Origin: Longimicrobium sp.
GTDB taxonomy: Bacteria; Gemmatimonadota; Gemmatimonadetes; Longimicrobiales; Longimicrobiaceae
NCBI GenBank assembly: GCA_036389135.1
Contig: DASVQP010000049.1
Coordinates: 1-33,728 of the forward strand
Length of the DNA stretch: 33,728 bases
Direction of reading: 5' to 3'
How positions within the stretch are numbered: the first letter of the stretch is position 1; each line of letters begins with the position of its first letter. The notes beneath the pieces were generated by a model that saw only the letters and a list, made by a program, of their open reading frames with translations, made no database searches and was not told the origin of the DNA. The translations under genes were made by a program, and so were the position numbers. This document shows, piece after piece, positions 15,676 to 22,244 of the stretch.

Positions 15676-16923
15676 TCACGCGTCGGCCAGAGGGATGGTG
15701 AACGTGAAGGTGGTGCCCACGCCGACCGTGCTCGCCACCCGGATCTCGCCGCCGTGCGTCTCCACGATTCCACGCGCGATGGCGAGGCCGAGGCCTGCGC
15801 CGTGCCGCCCGGAGCGGTCGGCCTGCCAGAACTGATCGAAGATGTGCGTGCATTGATCCGGAGGGATTCCCGGACCGGTGTCGGACACCGAGAAACGCGC
15901 TTCGCCCTCGCCTGCCTGCAGGCCGAGCGTAATCAGGCCGCCCGCCGGGGTGAACTTGATGGCGTTTCCCACCAGGTTGGAGAGCACCTGGTGGATGCGG
16001 TCGGAATCGGCCAGCACCGGCAGCGGGGCGGGCGGGGTGCGGATCTCGAAGCGGAGCCCTCGTTCCTCCGCCAGGGGCTGCAGCGTTTCGCAGGCCGCGC
16101 GCGCCAGCGCCACCGCGTCGCGCCGGCCCCGCTCCACGGGGAGGTGTCCGGACGCGATGCTCGCGACGTCCAGCAGGTCGCGGATCAGCCGGTCCATCTG
16201 CTCCGCCGCTCGCACGATGATGCCGAGCTGCTTCCGCACCGGCGCCTCCTGCGGCCCGTTGGGGAGGGTGTCCAGCAGGAACCCCGCGCTCAGCGACACC
16301 GTGTGCACGGGGTTGCGCAGATCGTGCGACACCACGCCCAGCACCTCGTCTCGCATGCGCACGGCCAGGTTGAGCGCCGCCTCCACCCGGGTGCGCTCCG
16401 CGATGTCCATCCGCAGCTCGATCTCGGTGCTGACCGCCGCCGCGAGATCGGTGAGGCTGGAGACCTGGTCATCCGTCCACTGGCGGGGGACGAAGTCCAT
16501 CACGCACAGCGTTCCTATGGCATGGCCGCCGGGGGTGAGGAGCGGAATCCCCGCGTACGCCCTCACTCCGAAGCCGTGTACGGCGGGATTGTCCCCCACC
16601 ATGGGGTGGCCGTGGGTGTCGGGGATGATGAGCGGCGCACCCAGCACCACGGTGTGCTTGCAGAACGACATCTCCAGCGGTGTTTCCCGGGCGCTGGCGA
16701 GCGGCTCGGGCATGCCGGTGCAGCTGAGGTAGAACTGCCGCTGATCGTCGACCAGCGTCACGGTGGAGATCGGCGCCTGAAGCAGCTTCGACGCCAGGCG
16801 GGTCAGCCGGTCGAAGGCCTCTTCCGTGGGCGAATCCAGCAACGCCGTGGCGCGCAGCTCGCCGAGCCGCTCGGGATCGTGCAGCGGGCTCGCAGGCGCC
16901 GCGTTCGGTGTGTTCTCTTTCAT
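15676..16923 (-). CDS. GAF-domain sensor histidine kinase
   Basis: 415 aa from the ATG at 16923; an ATG five codons upstream is also possible. Residues 20-170 form a GAF sensor domain (LRATALLDSPTEEAFDRLTR, then CKHTVVLGAPLIIPDT, AYAGIPLLTPGGHAIGTLCV) of the type found in kinases that sense small molecules or light. The HisKA dimerisation helix has the phospho-acceptor His200 in VVSHDLRNPVHT. The ATPase domain is complete: N-box Asn320 (NLVGNAIKF), G1 DTGPGI (348-353), F-box IFDQFWQ, G2 GAGLGLAIA (375-383). There is no membrane segment, so it is cytosolic. No response regulator is next to it: an orphan kinase. Signal and partner unknown. Confidence 0.94.
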   Translation of the reverse strand: MKENTPNAAPASPLHDPERLGELRATALLDSPTEEAFDRLTRLASKLLQAPISTVTLVDDQRQFYLSCTGMPEPLASARETPLEMSFCKHTVVLGAPLIIPDTHGHPMVGDNPAVHGFGVRAYAGIPLLTPGGHAIGTLCVMDFVPRQWTDDQVSSLTDLAAAVSTEIELRMDIAERTRVEAALNLAVRMRDEVLGVVSHDLRNPVHTVSLSAGFLLDTLPNGPQEAPVRKQLGIIVRAAEQMDRLIRDLLDVASIASGHLPVERGRRDAVALARAACETLQPLAEERGLRFEIRTPPAPLPVLADSDRIHQVLSNLVGNAIKFTPAGGLITLGLQAGEGEARFSVSDTGPGIPPDQCTHIFDQFWQADRSGRHGAGLGLAIARGIVETHGGEIRVASTVGVGTTFTFTIPLADA

Positions 16924-17028
16924 AGCGGAGCGTCGCATGCAGGTTGTGTGCACGGCCCCGCCCGCTCGCCTCACAACTGCAGTCGGCCTCTAATCAGCTT
17001 GGCCCGGTTTTGGGCTCCGTTCCGAAAC

Positions 17029-17070
17029 AACTCCGGCGCCGACGAGCTAAGTGCTTGCGGCGCCGGAGTT
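17029..17070 (-). terminator. Terminator hairpin beside the broken tRNA-Gly copy
   Basis: Perfect 13-bp stem (17029-17041 with 17058-17070). Read on the minus strand it follows the broken tRNA-Gly fragment, just as the hairpin at 18851-18883 follows the intact tRNA-Gly. The two loops share the run AAGTGCTTGCGGC (plus strand), so the hairpins are related by duplication. The minus-strand tail is GTTTCGG. Confidence 0.65.
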
Positions 17071-17074
17071 TACT

Positions 17075-17120
17075 GGAGCGGGAGACGGGACTCGAGCGAC
17101 CCCGGCTTTGGAAGGCTAAT
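17075..17120 (-). pseudogene. Broken copy of the 3' half of tRNA-Gly(TCC)
   Basis: Twenty-one bases (17075-17095) are identical to 18891-18911, the 3' end and T-arm of the intact tRNA-Gly. After a 4-base deletion in the T-arm the similarity resumes (GCGACCC) and ends with TTGGAAGGCTAAT, the anticodon arm with anticodon TCC. The 5' half is absent and the anticodon stem no longer pairs. It looks like the displaced 3' end left when DNA inserts into a tRNA gene. The 200 bp to its right (17121-17319) show no recognisable gene. Confidence 0.8.
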
Positions 17121-17319
17121 CGCCGCGCGAAAAAACGTGCTGGACAGTCCGACGGGCAGAGCATCGTCCAGGCCCAGCAGGAACCCGCCCCATCCAATCG
17201 CTCTCGCCTTCCCCCTGGTAACGCCAAGAGCGGCAACGGAATAGGGAGCGGCGGCTCGCTGTGAGCTGCTACCGGTACGTTGTGGCCGGCGCGCAACTTG
17301 GCAGAAAGTCTCAGACGCC

Positions 17320-17787
17320 CTATTCGTCTTCTTCCACGTCCTCGAACTCGATGTTCTCCGGCTTGAACGCCGCGCCGATGTTGATGACGGGTAGAATAAT
17401 GGGCGTCTTACCAGCCTTGGCTGTGAGCGACTGGATTGTCTCACGGATGTACGGGAAGACCACCACCGGGGCAAGCTTCGCTGCGGCATCACGTTGGATG
17501 CGCTCCAATGATGCTGGATCTGCCGGAGGGTTGTTGATGTCGAATTCAACCCGGTAGTCAACGCGCAAGCTTAGAATCCCCTCCTCCTCAATTCTTACGC
17601 CGAATTCAACCCCAACCACTCCGTTGGGGAAGCGAACGGCACGTATCGAGAAGTTGGTCGTGATCCCCTTCCCTTCCTCGATAAGATGATCCCACTCGTC
17701 TTGCTTCGTAAACTGAACATTCTGCAAGAACATGCCGCGCAACGTTGCACCTGCCGCGAGCGGAGCGCCCGCCGTCCTCTCAGTCAC
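17320..17787 (-). CDS. SecB-like chaperone of a toxin-antitoxin-chaperone system
   Basis: 155 aa, close to SecB length. The C-terminal half carries the SecB signature (LAPVVVFPYIRETIQSLTAK followed by AGKTPIILPVINIGAAF), and the rest shows the SecB-like beta-sheet pattern (QNVQFTKQDEW, GVVGVEFGVRIEEEGILSLR, VDYRVEFDINNPPADPASLE). The tail is acidic. In TAC systems such as Mycobacterium tuberculosis Rv1955-Rv1957 a SecB-like protein binds the antitoxin and protects it from proteolysis. Here the gene is last in the operon and its GTG start at 17787 overlaps the antitoxin stop by 8 nt, suggesting translational coupling; an ATG 18 codons later is an alternative start. The operon context makes the TAC role far more likely than general secretion. 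Confidence 0.88.
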   Translation of the reverse strand: MTERTAGAPLAAGATLRGMFLQNVQFTKQDEWDHLIEEGKGITTNFSIRAVRFPNGVVGVEFGVRIEEEGILSLRVDYRVEFDINNPPADPASLERIQRDAAAKLAPVVVFPYIRETIQSLTAKAGKTPIILPVINIGAAFKPENIEFEDVEEDE

Positions 17788-18256
17788 GGAGCCCCATAGT
17801 CATAAGGCGGATCGGACCTGTAAGCCCAGGCATGGGGGAAACTCCAGCCAGAGTCTCCAGCGAGAGAAGGGTTTCGACGCTGTCAAGGTCCCAAGCGGTC
17901 TCCTCAACCATGTCGGGGGAGAGCCGGATCTCATAGCGTGCGCGCGCACGAACAGCATTCGCCTCAATCAGTCGCGCGGCGGGGACGTGTAGAGCCTTCG
18001 CGAGCGCATCGATCGTGTCGAGCTGCGCATTCGAGCGCGCAGCTTCAATATCGGCGACGCGCGGCTGGCGCATCCCGGCCTTCTCCGCGAGTTCGCGCTG
18101 AGTCATACCGCGCTGCACGCGAAGGCGAAGCACGTTCCGCGCAAGCACAAGGCGGCTACCGAGCTTGCGCTCCGCGAGGGCCATCGCGTCACTCTCGTGA
18201 CGGAGCGTGTCTAGAAGGCGGGTCGCTCGGACGGGGGTAGGAAAATTCTCGCTCAT
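17780..18256 (-). CDS. Xre/HigA-like antitoxin with C-terminal extension
   Basis: 158 aa. A helix-turn-helix of the HTH_3 type occupies about residues 36-95 (RLVLARNVLRLRVQRGMTQR, ELAEKAGMRQPRVADIEAAR, LDTIDALAKALHVPAARLIE). The last 55 residues form a hydrophobic, Leu/Met-rich extension (EETAWDLDSVETLLSLETLA to the end) beyond the DNA-binding domain. In chaperone-dependent antitoxins this is where the chaperone-addiction (ChAD) sequence lies, so I infer the same here. It should bind and neutralise the upstream toxin and repress the operon through the palindrome at 18652-18669. It starts 7 nt after the toxin stop and overlaps the SecB-like gene. Confidence 0.87.
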   Translation of the reverse strand: MSENFPTPVRATRLLDTLRHESDAMALAERKLGSRLVLARNVLRLRVQRGMTQRELAEKAGMRQPRVADIEAARSNAQLDTIDALAKALHVPAARLIEANAVRARARYEIRLSPDMVEETAWDLDSVETLLSLETLAGVSPMPGLTGPIRLMTMGLRD

Positions 18257-18263
18257 GATCAGA

Positions 18264-18632
18264 TCAGTCCTGGTTAAGATAGCGATCTCGCATCTTCTTG
18301 GCGGCGTCGAGATACGTGTTCAGCCGCACCCTCGCTACCACATCGCTCTTCTTTACGACGGCGGTTATGAACAGCTTCCGAACCGTCTCTTCGATACTCC
18401 AGAAGAAGAAGAGCCTGTAACCACCACTTCCAACATCCCGAATCTCTCCAATCTGGTCTTTGGTGCGCAGCTCCTTTATCAGTTGGGATCGAGTGGAAAG
18501 AATCCATCCGTTCTCCTCCACCATCGCGATTGCTTCCTGTATGAAGATCGCGCGTTCAGGGGCCTTGCGCTTGATCTTCTCCAGATCCTTGTCAGCCGGA
18601 TCAAGCAAGTAGACCTCGCAGGTATCACTCAT
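18264..18632 (-). CDS. RelE/HigB-like toxin
   Basis: 122 aa, first gene of a three-gene operon. The pattern fits the RelE/HigB superfamily of ribosome-dependent mRNA interferases: an N-terminal strand (CEVYLLDPADKDLEKIKR), a helix pair, then the beta-sheet core with IKELRTKDQIGEIRDVGSGG, YRLFFFWSIEETVRKLFITA and VVKKSDVVARVRLNTYLDAA. The segment 'hKELR-x-GxxRLFFF' and the basic KK motif after the last strand are typical of HigB-type toxins ('phage-derived Gp49-like' group). Catalytic residues vary in this family and are not assigned. Toxin-first order is characteristic of higBA. A near-consensus -10 and an operator lie directly upstream. Confidence 0.87.
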   Translation of the reverse strand: MSDTCEVYLLDPADKDLEKIKRKAPERAIFIQEAIAMVEENGWILSTRSQLIKELRTKDQIGEIRDVGSGGYRLFFFWSIEETVRKLFITAVVKKSDVVARVRLNTYLDAAKKMRDRYLNQD

Positions 18633-18649
18633 CAGATTAGTTGCCGTTG

Positions 18650-18680
18650 ATTATACGCTACACCGTATACCCGCCGTCAA
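18650..18680 (-). promoter_or_regulatory. Autoregulated promoter and operator of the TAC operon
   Basis: On the minus strand: -35-like TTGACG (18680-18675), then a perfect -10 TATAAT (18655-18650) after 19 bp. An inverted repeat TATACG-N6-CGTATA (18652-18669) covers the spacer and overlaps the -10, a layout expected for an operator bound by the HTH antitoxin. Form and position resemble the palindromes of known higBA promoters. The spacer is slightly longer than ideal. Confidence 0.7.
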
Positions 18681-18850
18681 GCCTTTCGGTTCCTCTTCGA
18701 TCAACTGGCGCAGAGTGGATGCGACCAAGCAAAGTTCTTGCCCTTCCGAAACCTGTGATATCCCAAGCGGGTTCGATCCGCTTCCCCACTAGCCGACCCT
18801 GCCCCTGTAAGCTCATATCCGCACGACTGTACGGGCGCTATAAAACCAAA

Positions 18851-18883
18851 GCCGGGCCGCCAGCAAAGTGCTTGCGGCCCGGC
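18851..18883 (-). terminator. Terminator of tRNA-Gly
   Basis: Perfect 10-bp GC stem (GCCGGGCCGC with GCGGCCCGGC) directly after the tRNA-Gly 3' end on the minus strand, followed by TTTGGTTTTATAG. A good intrinsic terminator; its loop resembles that of the hairpin at 17029-17070. Confidence 0.8.
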
Positions 18884-18892
18884 CGTTCAAGG

Positions 18893-18965
18893 AGCGGGAG
18901 ACGGGACTCGAACCCGCGACCCTTAGCTTGGAAGGCTAATGCTCTACCAACTGAGCTACTCCCGC
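18893..18965 (-). tRNA. tRNA-Gly(TCC)
   Basis: Acceptor stem GCGGGAG/CTCCCGC, D-arm AGCTCAGTTGGTAGAGC, anticodon stem TTAGC/GCTAA with loop CTTCCAA (anticodon TCC, Gly), T-arm GCGGGTTCGAGTCCCG. CCA not encoded. Its 3' half is duplicated in degraded form at 17075-17120, on the far side of the TAC operon, so the tRNA may be the insertion site of that cassette. Confidence 0.96.
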
Positions 18966-18974
18966 CCGGGAGTT

Positions 18975-18994
18975 CCCCGCCGCGAGCGGCGGGG
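18975..18994. other. Hairpin between two tRNA genes
   Basis: CCCCGCCGC (18975-18983) and GCGGCGGGG (18986-18994) form a 9-bp stem with a very tight loop between tRNA-Thr(TGT) and tRNA-Gly(TCC). It may be a terminator or a processing structure; there is no T-run. Confidence 0.4.
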
Positions 18995-19049
18995 TGGAAA
19001 AGCTAGTGGATCGGTGCGGGGCACGCAATCCGGTTCGGCAGGCGCCGAG

Positions 19050-19122
19050 AGCCACCTGTCGGGTTCGAACCGACGACCTTTCGATTACAAATCGAGTGCT
19101 CTACCAGCTGAGCTAAGGTGGC
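19050..19122 (-). tRNA. tRNA-Thr(TGT)
   Basis: Acceptor stem GCCACCT/AGGTGGC, D-arm AGCTCAGCTGGTAGAGC, anticodon loop TTTGTAA (anticodon TGT, Thr), T-arm GTCGGTTCGAACCCGAC. The outermost anticodon-stem pair (27-43) is a C-A mismatch. It lies 50 bp after the cysS stop on the same strand and may be cotranscribed with cysS. Confidence 0.94.
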
Positions 19123-19172
19123 GAAGGGGTCGAATTTAACGCGAAATCGCCCCCTTCACCACCCCCGCCGCC

Positions 19173-20618
19173 TCACGACCCCAGCGACCAGCGCGGCCCC
19201 TGCGCCGTGTCCTCCACCACCACTCCGCGCGCCGCGATCTCGTCGCGGATGGCGTCGGCGCTGGCGAAGTCGCGCGCTGCGCGGGCGGCCTGGCGCGCGG
19301 CGATCCGCTCCTCCACCCAGGCGGCGAGCCCCTCGTCCACCTGCGACTCGCGGTCGGCCAGCGACACGAAGCCGAAGACGGAGTCGATGCGCTCCAGCGC
19401 GGCCAGGGCGGCGGCCTGCTCGGCGTGGCTGATGGGGTGCGTGCCGAGCTCCTCAAGCCGCGTGTTGATGGCGCCGGCCAGCCGGTGCAGCGTGGCGAGC
19501 CCCACGCTGGTGTTGAGGTCCTCGTCCATCGCCTCGGCGAAGGCGGCGAGCACCTCGTCGGCGGCGGCGTGGAGGGTGGGGGTGTCCGCCGGGTCCGGGT
19601 CGCGGGCGGCGGGGTGGTCGCGCAGGCGGTCGCGGGTTCCACGCACGCGCCGCACCGCCTCGCCGGCGGCGGCGAGCCCCTCGAAGGTGAAGTTGAGCTT
19701 GCTGCGATAGTGCGCCGTCAGGTACAGGTAGCGCACCGACGACGGCTTCACGCCGCGCTCCACCAGGTCCTGCACGTTGAAGATGTTGCCGGTGGACTTG
19801 GCCATCTTGCCGCCTTCCAGCAGCAGGAACTCGCCGTGCAGCCAGTAGCGCACGAACGGCTTCCCCGTCGCCCCCTCGCTCTGGGCGATCTCGTCCTCGT
19901 GGTGCGGAAAGATGAGGTCGACGCCACCCAGGTGGATGTCGAAGGTCTCGCCAAGCTCCTGCATACTCATGGCCGAGCACTCGATGTGCCACCCCGGGCG
20001 CCCGGGGCCCCACTGCGTGTCCCACACGGCGCCGACGGTGGCATCCTCCGGCTTGGCGGCCTTCCACAGGACGAAGTCGCGCACGTCATCCTTGTCGTAC
20101 TCGTCCGCGGCGACACGCTCCCCGCGGCGGCCGGCGGACACGTCGACCTTGGAGAGCTGGCCGTAGCCGGGGAACTCGGAGATGTCGAAGTAGACGGAGC
20201 CCTCGGCCTCGTACGCCATCCCCCGCTCCTGCAGGCGGCGGATGATGTCCACCATCTGCGGAACGTAGTGCGTGGCGCGCGGGTGCACGTCCGCCTGGCG
20301 GATGCCGAGCTGGTCGAAGTTGTGGAAGAGGTCGTCGATGAACGGCTGCGTGTAGTCGTTCAGCGACACGCCCTCGCGCAGCGCCCCGCGGATCGTCTTG
20401 TCGTCCACGTCGGTGAGGTTCATCACGAACTTCACCTGGTAGCCGCGGAACTCCAGGTAGCGGCGCAGCAGGTCCGCGAAGAAGAACGTCCTCATGTTGC
20501 CGATGTGCGGCGGGGCGTACACCGTGGGGCCGCAGGTGTACATCCCGACTTTGCCGGGCTCCAGGGGAACGAACTCTTCTTCGCGGCGGGTCAGGGTGTT
20601 GTAGAAGCGGATCGGCAT
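19173..20618 (-). CDS. cysS: Cysteinyl-tRNA synthetase
   Basis: 481 aa, the usual length. A class I synthetase that charges tRNA-Cys. The HIGH-type motif is PPHIGNMRTFF (His38), with zinc ligands Cys29 (MYTCGPTVY), Cys214 (GWHIECSAM) and His239 (FPHHEDEIAQSE); the KMSKS-type motif is GGKMAKSTGN (271-275). The C-terminal helical domain ends with EEIAARGVVVEDTAQGPRWS. The ATG at 20618 is followed by MPIRFYNTLTRREEEFVPLE. Only 2 nt upstream of the start codon, on the coding strand, lies a heptanucleotide array (CCCCATT), so there is no normal Shine-Dalgarno. tRNA-Thr and tRNA-Gly follow on the same strand. Confidence 0.98.
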   Translation of the reverse strand: MPIRFYNTLTRREEEFVPLEPGKVGMYTCGPTVYAPPHIGNMRTFFFADLLRRYLEFRGYQVKFVMNLTDVDDKTIRGALREGVSLNDYTQPFIDDLFHNFDQLGIRQADVHPRATHYVPQMVDIIRRLQERGMAYEAEGSVYFDISEFPGYGQLSKVDVSAGRRGERVAADEYDKDDVRDFVLWKAAKPEDATVGAVWDTQWGPGRPGWHIECSAMSMQELGETFDIHLGGVDLIFPHHEDEIAQSEGATGKPFVRYWLHGEFLLLEGGKMAKSTGNIFNVQDLVERGVKPSSVRYLYLTAHYRSKLNFTFEGLAAAGEAVRRVRGTRDRLRDHPAARDPDPADTPTLHAAADEVLAAFAEAMDEDLNTSVGLATLHRLAGAINTRLEELGTHPISHAEQAAALAALERIDSVFGFVSLADRESQVDEGLAAWVEERIAARQAARAARDFASADAIRDEIAARGVVVEDTAQGPRWSLGS

Positions 20619-20620
20619 GG

Positions 20621-20653
20621 ATGGGGAATAGGGAATGGGGAATGGGGAATGGG
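20621..20653. repeat. Heptanucleotide array (GGGGAAT) before cysS
   Basis: About four and a half units of GGGGAAT, one of them imperfect. Relative to cysS the units read CCCCATT and end directly before its start codon. Longer perfect arrays of the same unit lie at 31966-31997 and 32261-32292. Confidence 0.85.
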
Positions 20654-20711
20654 ACGGGTTGCCCGTTTCCCTCCAGCTCAGGAGCCGGATTCCCTACATC
20701 GCCGTCCGTGG

Positions 20712-21659
20712 TCAGCGGTCCGCATCTGGCACTCCGGTATCGGGGCGCGCGGCGAGCGTGGCCAGCTCGGCGGGAGACTGGCCTTCGCCCCAGTACATCG
20801 TCTGCGAGGGGAAGGGGACGTCGATCCCCTCCTGGTCGAAGCGGAGCTTGAGGCGGCGGCGGAGCTCGCGTGCCACATCCCACTGCTTCAGCGGAAGGGT
20901 CTTCGCCAGGAGGCGGATGGTGACACCGTGCTCGCCGAACGACTCGATCCCCGGCACCTGCACCTCTTCCAGGAGCAGCGGGCGCCACTGGGGGTCCTCG
21001 TACAGTCTGCGCCCTTCGTCCAGCATCACGGCCATCACCCGGTCGGGGTCTTCCTTGTAGGCGACGACCACGTCCAGCACCACGCGCGCCCAGCCGCGGG
21101 TGAGGTTGCTGACCTTCTTGATCTCGCCGTTCGGCACCACGTGCACCACGCCGTGCACGTCGCGCAGCACTACCACGCGCAGCGTCATCCGCTCCACGGC
21201 GCCAGAAACGCCCTCCAGCCGCACCACGTCGCCCACGCCGAACTGGTTCTCCATCAGGATGAAGAGCCCGCTGATGACGTCCTTGACCAGCGACTGCGCG
21301 CCGAACGAGACCGCCAGGCCCACGACGCCGGCGCCGGCCAGGAGCGGACCGAGCTGCAGCCCGAGCGCGCCCAGCACCATGAACAGCGTCATCACCCAGA
21401 TGACGACGCGCCCCATGCTGCGCAGCAGGCTCAGCAGGGTGCGGGTGCGCTGCTCCTGCGCCGTGACGATGCCGTCCTTCTCCGACGACCGCTCCACGCT
21501 GCGGAGCACCGCCTTGAGCGCGTAGTTGGCGATGATCGCCACGATGAGCGCGCCCGCCACCCGCAGCCCGGTCGCGGTGAGCGCGGGCCAGTTGAACAGG
21601 TCCGCCCAGTCGCGGATGACGGTGGTCTGGATGGCGGCTACGGTGTCGGTCTGCAGCAT
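20712..21659 (-). CDS. MscS-family mechanosensitive channel
   Basis: 315 aa. Three membrane helices at about residues 30-50, 80-103 and 108-125. The pore-lining third helix and the beta domain carry the MscS signature LLAGAGVVGLAVSFGAQSLV KDVISGLFILMENQFGVGDV, followed by the beta-barrel strand VVHVVPNGEIKKVSNLTRGW and a C-terminal alpha/beta domain. It should open under membrane tension to release solutes during osmotic downshock. It lies 93 bp upstream of cysS, separated by the heptamer array, and starts at the ATG at 21659. The C-terminus is a short Asp/Pro-rich tail. Confidence 0.93.
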   Translation of the reverse strand: MLQTDTVAAIQTTVIRDWADLFNWPALTATGLRVAGALIVAIIANYALKAVLRSVERSSEKDGIVTAQEQRTRTLLSLLRSMGRVVIWVMTLFMVLGALGLQLGPLLAGAGVVGLAVSFGAQSLVKDVISGLFILMENQFGVGDVVRLEGVSGAVERMTLRVVVLRDVHGVVHVVPNGEIKKVSNLTRGWARVVLDVVVAYKEDPDRVMAVMLDEGRRLYEDPQWRPLLLEEVQVPGIESFGEHGVTIRLLAKTLPLKQWDVARELRRRLKLRFDQEGIDVPFPSQTMYWGEGQSPAELATLAARPDTGVPDADR

Positions 21660-21809
21660 CGGCCGGACGGAATTGGACGGCGTGAGGCGCGGCGGCCTCC
21701 GGGGCCCGCAATCGTAGGCGGGCGGCGCGGGGGAGTCAAGCCACGACGCCCCGGCGATCCTCTCGATGGAGGACGGCCGGGGCGCCGGTGTTGCCGAAGG
21801 CGTGCGGCG

Positions 21810-22244
21810 TCAGCGCAGCACGCGCAGCTCCCTGATCCGCCACGCGTTCCCCTCGAACACCGCCCCCACGTACACGGTGGAGGTGACCGGCCGCGTGACG
21901 CCGCGCTGGCGCGACACCCACGACAGCTCGCCGAAGCCCCGCAACGGCGTGCCGCCCGAGAGCTGCACCTGCGTCGGGCGCACGCTCACCGTCTCCCGGT
22001 CGCGGAACAGGTCGCGCAGGGCGGCGGCGACGTGGCGCTCCTGCACCGCGCCGGCCTCCTCGCTCCCCAGCGCCAGCAGGATGCGCCCGTCCTCCGGCGC
22101 CAGCTCCACCAGGGCGGACGCCTCCCCCTCGGACCACAGGCGCCCCACGGTGGCCACGAACGCCTCCAGCGGCGCCGGCCGCGACTGGGCGGAGGCACCC
22201 GCCGGGAGCAGGAGAAAGGCGAGGACGAGGAGGAGACGGGTCAT
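21810..22244 (-). CDS. Small secreted protein of unknown function coupled to pyrF
   Basis: 144 aa, starting at the ATG at 22244, which overlaps the pyrF stop by 3 nt (sequence ATGA). MTRLLLVLAFLLLPAGASAQ is a clear Sec signal peptide ending in ASA-Q. The mature part begins with a helical region (APLEAFVATVGRLWSEGEAS, ERHVAAALRDLFRDRETVSV) followed by beta strands with GFGELSWVSRQRGVTRPVTS TVYVGAVFEGNAWRIRELRV. This alpha+beta pattern resembles a SnoaL/NTF2-like or DUF4783-like fold, but I cannot name the family. The tight coupling is more likely economy of transcription than a shared pathway. Confidence 0.7.
   Translation of the reverse strand: MTRLLLVLAFLLLPAGASAQSRPAPLEAFVATVGRLWSEGEASALVELAPEDGRILLALGSEEAGAVQERHVAAALRDLFRDRETVSVRPTQVQLSGGTPLRGFGELSWVSRQRGVTRPVTSTVYVGAVFEGNAWRIRELRVLR

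Noticed and set aside
17070-17561. A 163-codon minus-strand frame covering the broken tRNA copy, the gap beside it and part of the SecB-like gene.
   Set aside because: It overlaps the SecB-like gene in another frame and includes the tRNA remnant; a hydrophobic stretch (IGWGGFLLGLDDALPVGL) looks protein-like but has no start signal of its own.
19123-19157. A terminator between cysS and tRNA-Thr(TGT).
   Set aside because: The GAAGGGG/CCCCTTC stem has an internal mismatch, a 13-nt loop and no T-run; cotranscription with the tRNAs is as likely.
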